Shown: one piece after another, positions 23,001 to 34,899 of the stretch | Position numbering within the stretch: the first letter of the stretch is position 1 | Layout of the letters: the number at the start of each line of letters is the position of its first letter | Origin: Allomyces macrogynus ATCC 38327 | Lineage: Eukaryota; Blastocladiomycota; Blastocladiomycetes; Blastocladiales; Blastocladiaceae | Assembly: GCA_000151295.1 (NCBI GenBank) | Contig: GG745337.1 | Span: 1,186,998 to 1,250,997, forward strand | Direction of reading: 5' to 3' | Length of the DNA stretch: 64,000 nucleotides | Translations under genes and position numbers: made by a program | The notes under the pieces: model-generated | The model's database searches: none | What the model was told of the DNA's origin: nothing | What the model saw: only the letters and a program-made list of their open reading frames with translations

Positions 23001-24061
23001 ACAAACTGGACCGTCAGTTTGAGACCCAACGAGTCGATGATGGGCTGGTCAGCCGAAAACCAATCCACGTCGGTCGACGCGGCAAAGAAAATGCCGTTCT
23101 CGTTGCCCACGTCGTGGAGCAGCGTCTGCAGGCACGCCGAGGCGTCAAACGAGGACGACGAGTTGCCGCACGCCGACACATTTTGCGCTGCGACGAGATA
23201 GTCAGCGTCCGAGGACCCCGACAAGGCCCCACCCGCGATCTGCGATATCGTGTAGTTTAACGCCGGGTCAAAGATCCGCGCCGTCGACGAGTACTTGTAC
23301 GAGACGTAGGAGAGGAGCTCGCGGTTGGCGTTGGCCAAGGACGTTGGAATGAACCTGGAGGTTCTTCTAACGCGGTCAGCTCAACGATTGGAAGAACAGA
23401 TGTTGCGCAGCAAGCCGCACCATCCCGCCTGGCCCAAGTAGCCGAGCATCCCCTCGGTCACGCCCGTGACCGGTGCCGACTGCATTGTGTCGTCCCAGTT
23501 TTCAACGTCCGCCGTCACGTGGCCGTCGGCAATCATTTGCCGCACCGAGAGCAGGCCGTAATCGATCCCCGTTTGGCTGAGCAAGGACTCGGTCAAAACA
23601 TGGTACATGATCGGGGTCGCGACCACGCCGACACGCTCCGTGAGCAGGATGCGCGCGACTTCAGTCGCGAGCGCGCTGCTGTCCCAGTCATGCTGGACGA
23701 GCGTGATGTTGACGGCCGTGTTGACTTCGGCTGTGGAAAAACAACGGTCAGAAATGTATCAGTTTGGAACCTCAAACAGCGCCTCAACAAGTTCCGGCGA
23801 AAGATCGCATCGTGATCTACAACCTTCGGGAATCGCATTGGGAAGGCAAGTCGGGTAGCGTCGCCAAGCTGGATCAGCGCTGGACACTGGCGTCGCGCAA
23901 ACCGCAGCCAGGACAATAACGAGTATCGGGGCCACAGCAATCGCAACCAAGATTGGTGGTGTAGAGCGAGCCCGCGAATCGGACCAACATGGTCGGCGTG
24001 ATCGGGAGCGTGCTCGTGCGAGCTTGGGCCTCTGGCCAGGGGACGCGAGCAGGGTGGTCAT
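20035..24061 (-). CDS. Receptor-like protein: OpuAC-like binding domain, Cys-rich module, about 7 membrane segments
   Basis: Coding order is exons 23824-24061, 23421-23730, 22625-23354, 21971-22557, 21779-21896, 21168-21700, 20917-21100 and 20035-20807, about 1150 residues. A signal-anchor (PILVAIAVAPILVIVLAAV) precedes a domain starting EVNTAVNITLVQHDWDSSAL and including GYLGQAGW, like glycine-betaine-type (OpuAC) substrate-binding proteins. A Cys-rich GCC2/GCC3-like module (CTACSDDTF, CRACPQGAICPGG) follows, then hydrophobic segments (LLPLAVAFVVMFLFLLL; VIPFLFWIILGIYHGIAVAY; LPVTIYAILVIVVWVGVLP; LRLGLLFLFLFLPCLLIPWF) and a Ser-rich cytoplasmic tail. Near 22,910-22,940 the frame is interrupted: either a 47-nt intron or one G missing from GGGG. 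A 67-nt intron at 21101-21167 could instead be coding with an indel. It probably senses a small ligand at the surface; the ligand is unknown. Confidence 0.7.
20072..20119. repeat. 12-nt tandem repeat in receptor tail
   Basis: Four copies of a 12-nt unit (ACCGGCGATACG and close variants) encode a SPV(V/A) repeat in the cytoplasmic tail of the receptor-like protein. Confidence 0.8.
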
Positions 24062-25104
24062 GCAATTGAGTGTGGGCCGTTGCACTTTTGGCGTGGGTCG
24101 CTTGATGCCTCAGCAATCCACTTGCCAGGACGGTCGTGAACAATCTTGGAGCTGGTGTCGGGCACAAAATGCGACAAGTTCTGGTCGATTGTTGCAGCAA
24201 ATAAAAAAAATCCTTTGAGCTTCCTTCGCGCCCGTCCAACGGTCCTGGCGCCATGATGCTCAGTGATTTGAATGCGAACTGCCCGATCTGCCGTTGGCGA
24301 GTCGCCACCATGGGCTTCTCGGCGGAAGAGCGGCCTCTTTCCGACATTTTTTCTTTGTCGAGCAGCTCGGCATGAGGAAGCGCCCTTCCGATTCGCAAAA
24401 CAAGACTCCGGTCGCGGTCACACCATGGCAGTGTCGGTTCGCTCACCAACTCGTGGTGAAACCTCACCATCCCACAACTCAAGAACAGCACAGGGATTCT
24501 TGATCCCAATCCAACCCCGCACCCCGGATCTAGCCCGTCATACTTACCTGGGCGTTTTTGGCCAATGATCAAACCAAGGTTGGTCAAAGCCCGCGTTCTG
24601 CTGGCCTGGCACTAACGACAGCGGCTACGCGGGTGCTTCATCCTCGGATTCCGGGGGTGACTGCACGCTGCAATTTTTGGTAGTTCTAATCATGTTATTC
24701 TGTCGTTGCTGGATTTGTGATTGCGGACAATGGAGCCTCTAAAATGCTCGTATTTCTGGCCGAGGTCAACAGGCTGGCAAGCCAGAATTTGGACAAGGGA
24801 GAAGAGAATGAATATTGAGGAGGTTCGCTTGCAAATAGTGTCGCGCGAGTCGCAAAATGTAAACGAATTTCGCTCCAGTCCGAGCGAAATGTGGTACTCA
24901 TGTCGATGAGTTTGCACAACAAGCAGCTTGGGCCATGGCGTCGGAGAGTTGCGCCGATCATGACGGGGAGGTGAGGAATGTGAGCCCCTTTGCCGTGTTG
25001 CTCTGCGCTACCTTGACAATCGTTAACAGAATTGCAACCACATTGGAGATGGATACTCTTCTGAGATCGAGGACGTGACGACGACAAGAAACGACAAAGA
25101 CCAA
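24062..25104. other. Intergenic region, no gene seen
   Basis: About 1 kb between the receptor start and the cactin stop, both on the minus strand. It is more AT-rich than the neighbouring genes. No open frame looks protein-like and no RNA gene was recognised. Confidence 0.5.
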
Positions 25105-27093
25105 TCACTTGCGGTAAAAATACCGCCGGAACTGGAAATGCAGCTGCAGGACGCCGCGGTCATACACGCACCGGAACCCACGGCGGTGCGACATTTCCCA
25201 CTCCTTGTTCACAATCTCAAACGCGATATCCTCGTAGGGCGGCCCAGCAATGAACCGCAAAATGACCGTATCCTTGGACCCGTCGGCCTTGGGCTCGATC
25301 CGGTAGGTCGGCGCGCGCGACTTGTCGAGCAAATCCGGGTAGAAAATGTTGAACTTGTACCCCTGCACGACTTTGGGCGGTGGGTTGTCCGAGTCGTAGT
25401 GCGTCTGGTTGTACTTGTTCCACTCGTAACCCGTGTTGACGCGGTTCACGTACTTGGGCTTGCGCGGGCGGTACTTGTAGGACCAGTTGTAGGCCTTGCT
25501 CGCGAGGTCAATTTCCTTGGCCAGGTAGGCGTCATCGTCGGACACCTGCGGCTGGTCCTTGGCCAGTTGCTCAGGGGTCAGGTTGGCCTTGGGGTTGCTG
25601 TCGGCGCTGGTCGTTGCCGCGTCCGGCTCACCGCTGGCACCTGCGTTGCCACCAGCATCGCCCGTCGAGTTGTCGACGACCATGACGTCGCTGTCGTCGT
25701 GCTGCTCATCGGCGCAGCTCGCCGCGGCAGACGCGATCCGTTGCTTGCGTAGATCAGCCTTGATCTTGTTGCGCACGTCAAGGAGCCCGCGGTGGAACTC
25801 GGCGAGCTCGGCCTTCGACTGGCCGATGCGTACCCAATCGAGCATCGCCTCCCAATAATCGACATCGATCGGGTCAGCACCCGGCTCGGTCGCACGCACC
25901 AACTTGTTGGCAATCGACTGTTCGAGAATCACGAGCTGGTCGCGCGACTTGCCCTCGAGCAGCTGCTGAATATCGCGGTGCACGGCGGGCGTCACACGCC
26001 GATCCGGGTGCTCGATCCTGCGCAACGTATCCTGCGCGACCGTCAGCAAACACTGCCAGAACCGCTGATTCTGCGGTTCCTGCTCGAGCCACATGTACAT
26101 TTCAATGTCGCGCGCGAGCATTTTCAGTTCGGTCGGGTGGTCGGTCAAGTGCTCGACGAGCCGGTAGGGCGGTCGTGGGTCGACGTCGAATCCGCGCTCA
26201 AAGAGTTCGGGCGAGGTGGCCAATTGCAGGGCCATGGCGAGAATGTCGATCGGCATGGCGCGGCCTTCCTTGACGCGGATCTCGGCGCGCGTGCGCGCTT
26301 GCCGTAGCTGGAACTCGTCCTCGCGCGCCTCCCAGTCGCCGAATTGCGCGCGGTCGGCGTCGCGTTGCGCCTGGATGCGCTCTTCTTCGCGAAGTCGACG
26401 TTCTTCCTCGCGTTCTTGCCGGCGGCGCTGCAGCAAATCGAGTTCTTCCTAATCAAACACATGTCAAGCAATTAAGTTGACGGATGCCAAAACAACCGTC
26501 CGAATCAGAACCCAAGCGCAACGTACGCGAAACTGCGCCGGGTCATTTGCCCCCTCGGGCTCCACAATCCCCAACTTCTTATCGCGCTTCTTCTTCTTAT
26601 GCCACTCGAACGGTGCCGCCGCTGCCGTCTCCGGGTCGTCCAAGTACATGGCCGTCACGTCGACGGGCGGCGGGTCATTGCGCGGCGGCGGACTACGACT
26701 TCGGCTCTTGTGCCGCTTCTTGCGCGACGACCGGTCACGGCTCCGGCTACGGCCGCGCGGACTGCGACTACGCCTATCGCGGCGGCTCGACTTGTGCTTG
26801 CGGTCGGCACTAGGGCTGCGGCTGCGCGACCAGTGCCGCGACCGGCGCTCGCCGTCGCCGCGGTTGCGCGAATTGTCACTACTCTAAGCCAGTTAGGAGG
26901 ACTGGTCGATCGCTGAGCGATGGAGAGCGTGGAGGTGGGCGCAATGTACCTTGCAGTCGCGGCTTGTTGACCGGATACTGGAAGTGGGAGGGTAAGTCGT
27001 GGTCGTGGTCTGCTTGGTCGCGGTGCTGAGAGAATGTGGACCGTACCGGTCCCGGCGCCGGTGGTCGCGGCCAGAATCGCGCTTGGAATCCAT
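25105..27093 (-). CDS. Cactin (spliceosome-associated)
   Basis: Exons 26950-27093, 26527-26883 and 25105-26448 join in phase 0 to 614 residues. The N-terminus is an Arg/Ser-rich region (SRSRSPSADRK, RSRSPRGRSRSRDRSSRKK), followed by a charged helical segment (EELDLLQRRRQEREEERRLR), the mid domain, and the highly conserved C-terminal cactin domain with YSDN-type blocks: KPKYVNRVNTGYEWNKYNQ, HYDSDNPPPKVVQGYKFNIF and the terminal LQLHFQFRRYFYRK. Cactin works in the nucleus with the spliceosome, keeping splicing and sister-chromatid genes correctly processed, and in animals also modulates NF-kB. The start ATG at 27093 gives MDSKRDSGRDHRRRDR. It is divergent from RIO2 with 258 bp between starts, so the two may share a promoter; both act in RNA processing. 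Confidence 0.93.
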
Positions 27094-27351
27094 TGCGGGC
27101 AGTCGGACAGTCGAGGTCCGGTTGGTTCGTCGTGGAAGGAGGATCGCAGCCGATGGTGGTCGTCGGGACGATGATGTCGACAACGACGGGACGTGAGCAC
27201 AGCCCAGCAACCAGTCCAGTGACTCGGCATGACAGCCGCGCACCCTCTTCGCCGCGTGGTCGCAGCCACCACCACCTCCGTCGCCGTGCTTCCATTGCGA
27301 TTCCTGTTCACTGGGGCAGCAGCACGAAAACAACAGCAAAGTCACGACACC
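27094..27351. promoter_or_regulatory. Compact divergent promoter (cactin / RIO2)
   Basis: Only 258 bp lie between the two divergent ATGs, so both promoters must fit in it. No individual element was identified. Confidence 0.45.
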
Positions 27352-28975
<1,624 letters not shown>

Positions 28976-29167
28976 AGGGTTGGATGTGGTCTGGTCGTGT
29001 CAATGAAGATTCGCTTGTACATAGTCAACTTCTCGCTTGTCATCGAAGCAACAACGTGGCGCCAACAGCCAGGAAGAGAACGACTGATGAATTATTTCGG
29101 TATGTCAATAACAAGAACAAACGATCAACAGACAAGCAACGACGCGATCTTGACCTCTTCTTTCTAT

Positions 29168-31576
29168 CTACGACGACGATTCGGCCGCCGCCTCCGCTGC
29201 CTTGGCAGCGGCAGCAGGCGAGAGCGGCATCGGCGGTGCTGGGGGCATCGGGGGAGCAGGCGGCATCGGCGGCATCGGGGCAATTGGAGCCACGGGCGCG
29301 ACGGGCGGCATGGGTGCGAATGGAGCTGCAGGAGCGGCAGGTGCCGCGGGCGGTGCAGGCGGGGCCGGCGGTGCAGGCGGCGCGGGGAACCCGGGAATCG
29401 GCACCTCCGCGAACCCCGCCGGCTGCGGGTACCCGCCGCCGTCGCCCAGCGCCTGCAGGACGAGCACGCCCGTGACGTTACAGTTATTCGACGTCTTGCG
29501 CGGCCCACCAGGCGGCCCAACAATCGCGGTCCCGACCTTCACACTCCCGGCCACACTCTGCATGCGCACGAGCTGGCCCGCGTCCACGTTCTCCACCCGC
29601 ACGGAACCCGCGACCGATGATGCGAGGAGCGAATCCCCAACGACGACGCGGCCCGGGCAAGTGACGGCGCCCGCGACCGTGGTCAGCGACAGCGTACCAC
29701 CCGCCTGTGCGACATCGGCCACCTCGATCCGGCCCGCAGTCGACGCGAGGGTTACGTTCTTGGCGCCCTCGACGGTGGTCACCAAAATACTACCCGCCGT
29801 GACCCCCACCTTGATCTCGCCCGTCGCGACGAGCGCGCCGCGCGCGCGGAACCGGCCCGAGGTCAGCGCGATCTGCAAGTCGCCATCGACGTGCACGTCG
29901 CGCTCGAGCGTGACGTTCCCGGAACTCGCGCGGACCGAGCATGCGTGCTGTGCGCCGCGCACGGTGACGGTACCCCCGAGCGTCGCCGACCCGCTCGACG
30001 TGGACACGGAAACGGGCCCATCCATATCGATCGCGCCCTGCACGTTGATCCGGCCCGACGACGCCGAGAGTGTCAATGCCCCCGTTCCGGAGACAGACTC
30101 GTCAATCTTAATGTTCCCGGACGATGTCGACATGGAAATATCCCCACCGTGCACGGTACCGTGCACGTGGCAGTTGCCCGAACTCGTGTGCACGGTGAGA
30201 CTGCTTTGCGGCACATTGACGGTACCCAGCACGACCGATCCGGAACTTGTCTGGCAGTGCACGTTGGCGCCCGGCTGTTCCGTGACGAGCCGCGACAGGG
30301 AGACACGCCCTGACGACGCAAGGAAGTTGGCCGACCTGACAACATGCAGCGTCGGCGCCACGTCCTGTGCTGGCGGCGCGTTGGGTGGCGCTGCCGCAGT
30401 CCCGACCTCGACGGCCGCCGCGGCCTTGACCTTGACTTTCCCCTTACCCTTCCCCTTGAACGCGACACTCCCGGCGTCGCCACCCGCGGCCCAGTCCGGC
30501 ACGACCGCGACCGTCTCGATATCCCCCGCCGCTGTGCGGCACTCAATCTCATGCGCGTATACGTCGCGACTGCCCAAGACGATATGCCCGGCCCCTGCCG
30601 CGCACTTGACGCGATCCGCGTGCAGTTCCGGGATCGCCGAGACGATATGGATCCCGCGATCCACATCGATATCGAGCGACCGCAGCCGGTTGGCCTCTGG
30701 GTCGGCCACATCGACGAGCACTTCGACCCAAGTCCGGACATTTGCGCGCACCGAGGCCGGGAACGTGACGACAATCGACAGGTGGGTCGGGTCCGACTGA
30801 TCGACACCCGCGGCGACGTGTGCGGCAGCGAGCGCCTCGGGCGAGCTCGCGCGCACGAGGACGTGGAAGCACGCGGCGATGTCGGTGAGCGTCGGGCACA
30901 CGGCGGCCGGGTCGGTCGCGGCCATCCCGGGCAAGAGGAGGGGGAAATTGATCAACCCAAGCGGCAAGCCCGCGCTCGTCGCCGACGAAGACGCGCACGA
31001 CGAGTCGGACGAGTTGGACGACGAAGACGCCGTGGATGCGGTGGATTCACGACGCGCCTGCTTCGCCTTCTTCTTGTCGTCGCCCGGAATCATGGGTTCG
31101 GGAGGGAGCAGTTCGGGCGGGTCGTCATCCAAAATCGCGCGCGACTTGATGTCCCCATCCACCTTCACATCTGCGGGCGTCTCGGCGGGCGCGGCGGGCA
31201 GTTTCTCAGCGGGCGGTTTCTCGCCATTGGCAATGAACGCGGCCTTGTCCTTTTCCGAGTAAGCGGGCGGCAAGTCGCCATCAACTGGGTGCAGTGCAGC
31301 GGCGGCGGCCGCCGCCGCAACGGCGGGATTACGCTGGCGCAGGAGAATCACGCCGCCACCGTGCCGTGCCGATCGGGGCTTGGTGCCGTGCACGACCTTG
31401 ACGTGGAGCGACCGTAATTCGGCAACGTGGCCCGAGGTCGTGTGCGCGTAAGGCACGTCGGCGGGCTTGATGTACATGCGCGCCGAGGACGAGGAGGTCG
31501 TGATCAGGCCGTCGCGCGAGGTCCAGACCATCGACCGCCCGTTGACCTTGACTTCGGCGCTGGCGGAGATGCCCAT
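29168..31576 (-). CDS. DUF4097/adhesin-like beta-repeat protein with N-myristoylation consensus
   Basis: One uninterrupted frame of 802 residues. The middle to C-terminal part contains about ten repeats of 20-25 residues with a TSSG or SxAG turn (CQTSSGSVVLGTVNV, HTSSGNCHVHGTV, STSSGNIKIDESV, SASSGRINVQGAI), the pattern of the DUF4097 (adhesin-like) beta-solenoid. The N-terminus reads MGISAS, a good N-myristoylation consensus with Gly2 and Ser6, and there is no signal peptide. It is followed by a basic/Ala-rich segment and a PPAYSEKD motif. The tail is an Ala/Pro/Met-rich run (PPAPPMPPAPPMP). DUF4097 is common in bacteria and occurs in some fungi; its role is unknown. Here it is probably an intracellular, membrane-attached scaffold rather than a secreted adhesin. 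The stop is TAG at 29168-29170. Confidence 0.8.
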   Translation of the reverse strand: MGISASAEVKVNGRSMVWTSRDGLITTSSSSARMYIKPADVPYAHTTSGHVAELRSLHVKVVHGTKPRSARHGGGVILLRQRNPAVAAAAAAAALHPVDGDLPPAYSEKDKAAFIANGEKPPAEKLPAAPAETPADVKVDGDIKSRAILDDDPPELLPPEPMIPGDDKKKAKQARRESTASTASSSSNSSDSSCASSSATSAGLPLGLINFPLLLPGMAATDPAAVCPTLTDIAACFHVLVRASSPEALAAAHVAAGVDQSDPTHLSIVVTFPASVRANVRTWVEVLVDVADPEANRLRSLDIDVDRGIHIVSAIPELHADRVKCAAGAGHIVLGSRDVYAHEIECRTAAGDIETVAVVPDWAAGGDAGSVAFKGKGKGKVKVKAAAAVEVGTAAAPPNAPPAQDVAPTLHVVRSANFLASSGRVSLSRLVTEQPGANVHCQTSSGSVVLGTVNVPQSSLTVHTSSGNCHVHGTVHGGDISMSTSSGNIKIDESVSGTGALTLSASSGRINVQGAIDMDGPVSVSTSSGSATLGGTVTVRGAQHACSVRASSGNVTLERDVHVDGDLQIALTSGRFRARGALVATGEIKVGVTAGSILVTTVEGAKNVTLASTAGRIEVADVAQAGGTLSLTTVAGAVTCPGRVVVGDSLLASSVAGSVRVENVDAGQLVRMQSVAGSVKVGTAIVGPPGGPRKTSNNCNVTGVLVLQALGDGGGYPQPAGFAEVPIPGFPAPPAPPAPPAPPAAPAAPAAPFAPMPPVAPVAPIAPMPPMPPAPPMPPAPPMPLSPAAAAKAAEAAAESSS

Positions 31577-32485
31577 CGTGGTATGGTGGTCGGCTTGTTC
31601 GGGTACGTTGGATCAGATGAAGTTGGTGCGCGATTTCGTTGAGCGTGGCGCAAACTGGAGCGACTTGCAGACGAGTCGCAAGTCAAGTTGAGCGAGGTGG
31701 AGAGCAAGCAGAGAAGGATATCCTTGCAGATGAGCACAGTCAAGGGAGGCTCGCGCTCTTTATGGCGCTGCCGACCAGTCAAGGTTGACGTGCTGCACGA
31801 TGTTGCCGCGCGCGCCTTGCCTTGACGTGTTGGACCCGAGTAAAAAACCGTGAGGCACAGGCAGTTGGGCAGTTGGTGTTGACCCTTCACAAAAACTTGA
31901 CTGCGCAGAGGCGGCGCCCCGTCCTCGTCGCGACCAGCTTCGTGCGCGCGCGCTCGAAACGCGGTCAAACGCGCACGCGTTTTGGGCCGGCCGACCACGA
32001 ATCCAAGAAGCGCGCGTGATTGCCAAGCGCCACCGGCAAGCTGGGCGGTGCGACTGTGCCATGCCGGGTCGTTCCGCTGACGAGGGTCATCGTTGCGTGG
32101 TGGCGCCTTGGATGAGCGTCGACTGGTGTTGGCCGGTTGTGCACGACGTTGACATTGCGAGAAGTTGGTGCGCGCGGTGATGGTGTGGTGAAGCAATGGC
32201 CAGATCGACTTGAGATCACAGCGGAGACCATAGCGGAGACCAGAGTGGATGATGGGCCGTGCTCCCCGTCGCCCCGATGCCAACGGGGCCGACAGCCGCG
32301 GTGGAGAACTCCCGAGAAAGCTGAGCGTCGGAGCCGGGACCAAGACAGACATCATTTATCTCATGCTGGATCAATCGTGCCGACGCCACTGCCGACAATT
32401 AAGAGAACGATTTAACCATCAAAAACACACGACGCCACGACGGTCCGCGACGCGTCTCGCACACTACCGCACAAGCACCCGCGAT
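31577..32485. other. Intergenic region, no gene seen
   Basis: About 900 nt upstream of the DUF4097 gene. No protein-like frame or RNA gene was recognised. A 13-nt stretch at 31686-31698 (AGTTGAGCGAGGT) equals part of the foldback arm at 14252-14460, probably by chance. Confidence 0.45.
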
Positions 32486-33040
32486 TTACTCACCTGCAAG
32501 AACCCATTCGCTGCCCTTGACCTGCTCCCCGTCGGCATCCACCTCAAACGCGAGATAATCGTGCGTGCCGCGCCAGAAATACACCAGGAACGTGCTCCCA
32601 CTTCCCGGCTGGCCCGCGACCTGCATCCCCGGCGAGATCACGGGCCCGGGCGCGCCAGCAATCGCTACCACAATGCATACGTATCAGTCCCCGCCCCCAC
32701 CCTCCTCCACGATCCGGAGCGTACCCGCAGCCTGCGCACTCACTCCTGCCCCACCGGCCATCAACGCACGGACAGCGTCGCGCGAGGTCAGGACCGCGTC
32801 GGGTTCGCCGAGGAGTTGCGCGATGGCGGACCCCGGGGTCGTGGATGCGGCGTGCGGCGTGTCCGGGACGAGCGCGACACGGACGGTTTCCATGGCCTCG
32901 TGCTTGGCGCCGCCGTAAGTATCGACGTCCTTGTTCCAGTCGCCAGCGGCGGTGGCAGAATACTTGGATGGCGCAGTGCGCAGGCGCTTGAACGTGTCGG
33001 CGGCGGCGCGGACGGCGGGGGTGTCCCACGGGTTGGTCAT
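32486..33040 (-). CDS. Small uncharacterised protein
   Basis: Exons 32725-33040 and 32486-32664 give 164 residues. The 60-nt intron 32665-32724 has donor GTACGC, branch-like ACTGAT and acceptor GTAG. Because its length is a multiple of three it contains an in-frame TGA, which would look like a nonsense codon if the intron were missed. The N-terminus is MTNPWDTPAVRAAADTFKRL; the C-terminal part is TFLVYFWRGTHDYLAFEVDA then GSEWVLAGE. I believe short fungal proteins with a WRGxHDYLxF motif exist but do not know a function. The last codons resemble a donor (GCAG|GTGAGT), so a further 3' exon is possible. Confidence 0.6.
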
Positions 33041-33653
33041 GGTGGTGAGGACGGTAGTTGCGTTTGTTTGGCGAGGGGGGGGGGGGGGGGGAGAGAGAGC
33101 GGATGCGTGCGGCCGAGATGCGCGACGCGACGTGCCGCGACGCGTTGGTTGGGTCTCGTCGGCGAGCGGGCAGGCCGCGCACACACGTGGTCGCAGCGGA
33201 AGCATGGCCGACACTCAAGTGGAGCCACGCTGCAGACCGATCCGCAGTGGGACATGACGGCAGACGGCTGGCCGGGAGCTCGAGCTGGCGGCTGCATCAG
33301 CAGCGCGATCAGAGCAAGACCAACGACGCCAAATTGCCGGTGTGTTGAATGGTGTGCATTGGAGCGCAAGAAAAAAACGACGAAACAGAAAGAAAATCAA
33401 CGGCAGACCGCGCCAGCATCACCGTGCGGGCGCAACGGGTAACAGGGGCGCACGCAGGGCAGCAACCGGCGGCGACAGACACGAAACGGAGACGGAAGTG
33501 GCAGTGTAAGGTGGTGCATGACGAAAGGGGGAGGGGGATCGTGACGGGGAAGAACAAACGACTTGGCGAGGCGAGGGGAAGAAGAAAAAAGGGGGAACGT
33601 TTTACACGAGATGAGTCGACAAAAAACAAGAACCACGCCGTGCGAGATGCTGC
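33041..33653. other. Intergenic region with G17 tract
   Basis: Contains 17 consecutive G (33075-33091), followed by a GA run, 35 nt upstream of the small protein's ATG on its template strand. No gene was seen. Confidence 0.5.
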
Positions 33654-34382
33654 TTAGAATTCGCGCGGCCGCTTGCGTGCCGGCTCGAGGTCGGTATTCC
33701 ACGGGAACAGGGACCCAAACGACGGCGTCGACGGTGCTGCGGCCTGTCGTGCAGCCTTGGCGGCCTCGGCGGCCATGGCCGCGGCTGCGAGCGATCCTGG
33801 TGCCGGTTGGTGGTCAGGCGGAGAGATGGTAGACGACGAGGACGCGGACGAGGACGACGCGGTGGATGCGGACGGCATGGCGTGCGCGCACGGCATATGC
33901 GCGTGGTGATGATAGTGATGCAGCTGCTGCGACGGCAGGTGCATGCCTGGGTGCGGCGGAGGCGTAGGTTGCACGGTGGTCTCGGCATCGGCCATGGCCT
34001 CGTCCCCCTGCGCGGCAAAGCCGGCGGCGGCAACGAGGTGCATGACGAGGTCGAGCGGGACAAAGACACGGCCATTGGATTGCACCGAGAGCGGGTGGTC
34101 CGGCAGCGACGTGAGCCCTGCCGTGATATCGGCGCAGGCCGCCTGGTAGCCGCGCAATTGAGCCCTCGACTGGGCCGTTTGCGTCGACTTGTAGAGCTGC
34201 GCGAGCGCATTGGCGGCAATCTTGAACATGGCCTGCGGGTCGTCAGCGTTTGCGCTGGCGGGTGGTGGCGGCGCGGCCGAGGCGGCGGCAGCAGCGGCAG
34301 GGGTCGCAGCGCGCGCGGCAGGGCCAGCGCGTACGACCGAGGCCGCGGATGGTGGGGCAATAGGGCGCAAGCCGTTGTTCAT
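33654..34382 (-). CDS. HAPSTR1 (C16orf72)-like nuclear protein, tentative
   Basis: A single exon of 242 residues from ATG 34382 (MNNGLRPIAPPSAAS). After an Ala/Pro-rich N-terminus comes a helical block AMFKIAANALAQLYKSTQTA, then RAQLRGYQAACADITAGL. This resembles the core of animal HAPSTR1 (a helix of the type AATAVTNLYKES followed by GYQ), a stress-response partner of the ubiquitin ligase HUWE1. A His-rich stretch (HHYHHHAHM) and Ser run follow, and the protein ends ARKRPREF, a likely nuclear localisation signal. The frame is open upstream to 34820 but composition changes at 34382, and the region beyond is the divergent promoter. The similarity was judged from memory, so the family name is tentative; the existence of the gene is well supported. 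Confidence 0.6.
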   Translation of the reverse strand: MNNGLRPIAPPSAASVVRAGPAARAATPAAAAAASAAPPPPASANADDPQAMFKIAANALAQLYKSTQTAQSRAQLRGYQAACADITAGLTSLPDHPLSVQSNGRVFVPLDLVMHLVAAAGFAAQGDEAMADAETTVQPTPPPHPGMHLPSQQLHHYHHHAHMPCAHAMPSASTASSSSASSSSTISPPDHQPAPGSLAAAAMAAEAAKAARQAAAPSTPSFGSLFPWNTDLEPARKRPREF

Positions 34383-34899
34383 GGTGGACGGACGGCGTTG
34401 GGCGGTAGGCGGTGGGAGACGGGGCGGCGGCGAGGGTGTGGGCGGGCGCGGCGGCAGCAAGTCGGGCGGGTTGCGGGCGGTCTGCCGCGAGTGGCGAGGA
34501 GTGGGAGCGGGTCGGTGCGTGCGGTTGCAGCAGGTGTGGATCGTTCGGTGCCGCCGCGTCAGGATTTGCGAATGGTTTGCGCGGACGTTGCCGGGGAAGC
34601 GGCTCAACCGCCCGAACGCTGGGCGCGCCGCGACCAGCTGACCGCATGTGATGCGTTGACGGGGTGGTGCAACAGCACTCGGACGCTTCATGTCTGCACG
34701 TGCGTTTGACTCAAGCGCCCCGTCAGCCGACTCGACTGCCATCGATGGCCAGAGCGTCGTCAACCGCAGCCAACGGCAACCGTCCCCTTTCCAAAATTCC
34801 TCGACCAACCGCGCAGCCAAACGGCAAGAAAAACGATCATTCCAAGCTCGGCTCTACGCTCTCACCCGTCAACGACCCGCCAGCACCGTTCCGCAAGCC
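34383..34899. promoter_or_regulatory. Divergent promoter region (HAPSTR1-like / NBP35)
   Basis: About 520 nt between two divergent start codons. The frame of NBP35 is open back to 34690, but composition there does not look like the conserved protein. No motif was assigned. Confidence 0.4.

Noticed and set aside
32249..33442. Plus-strand 397-codon frame
   Set aside because: Antisense to the small uncharacterised protein gene and crosses the G17 tract; no protein-like composition.
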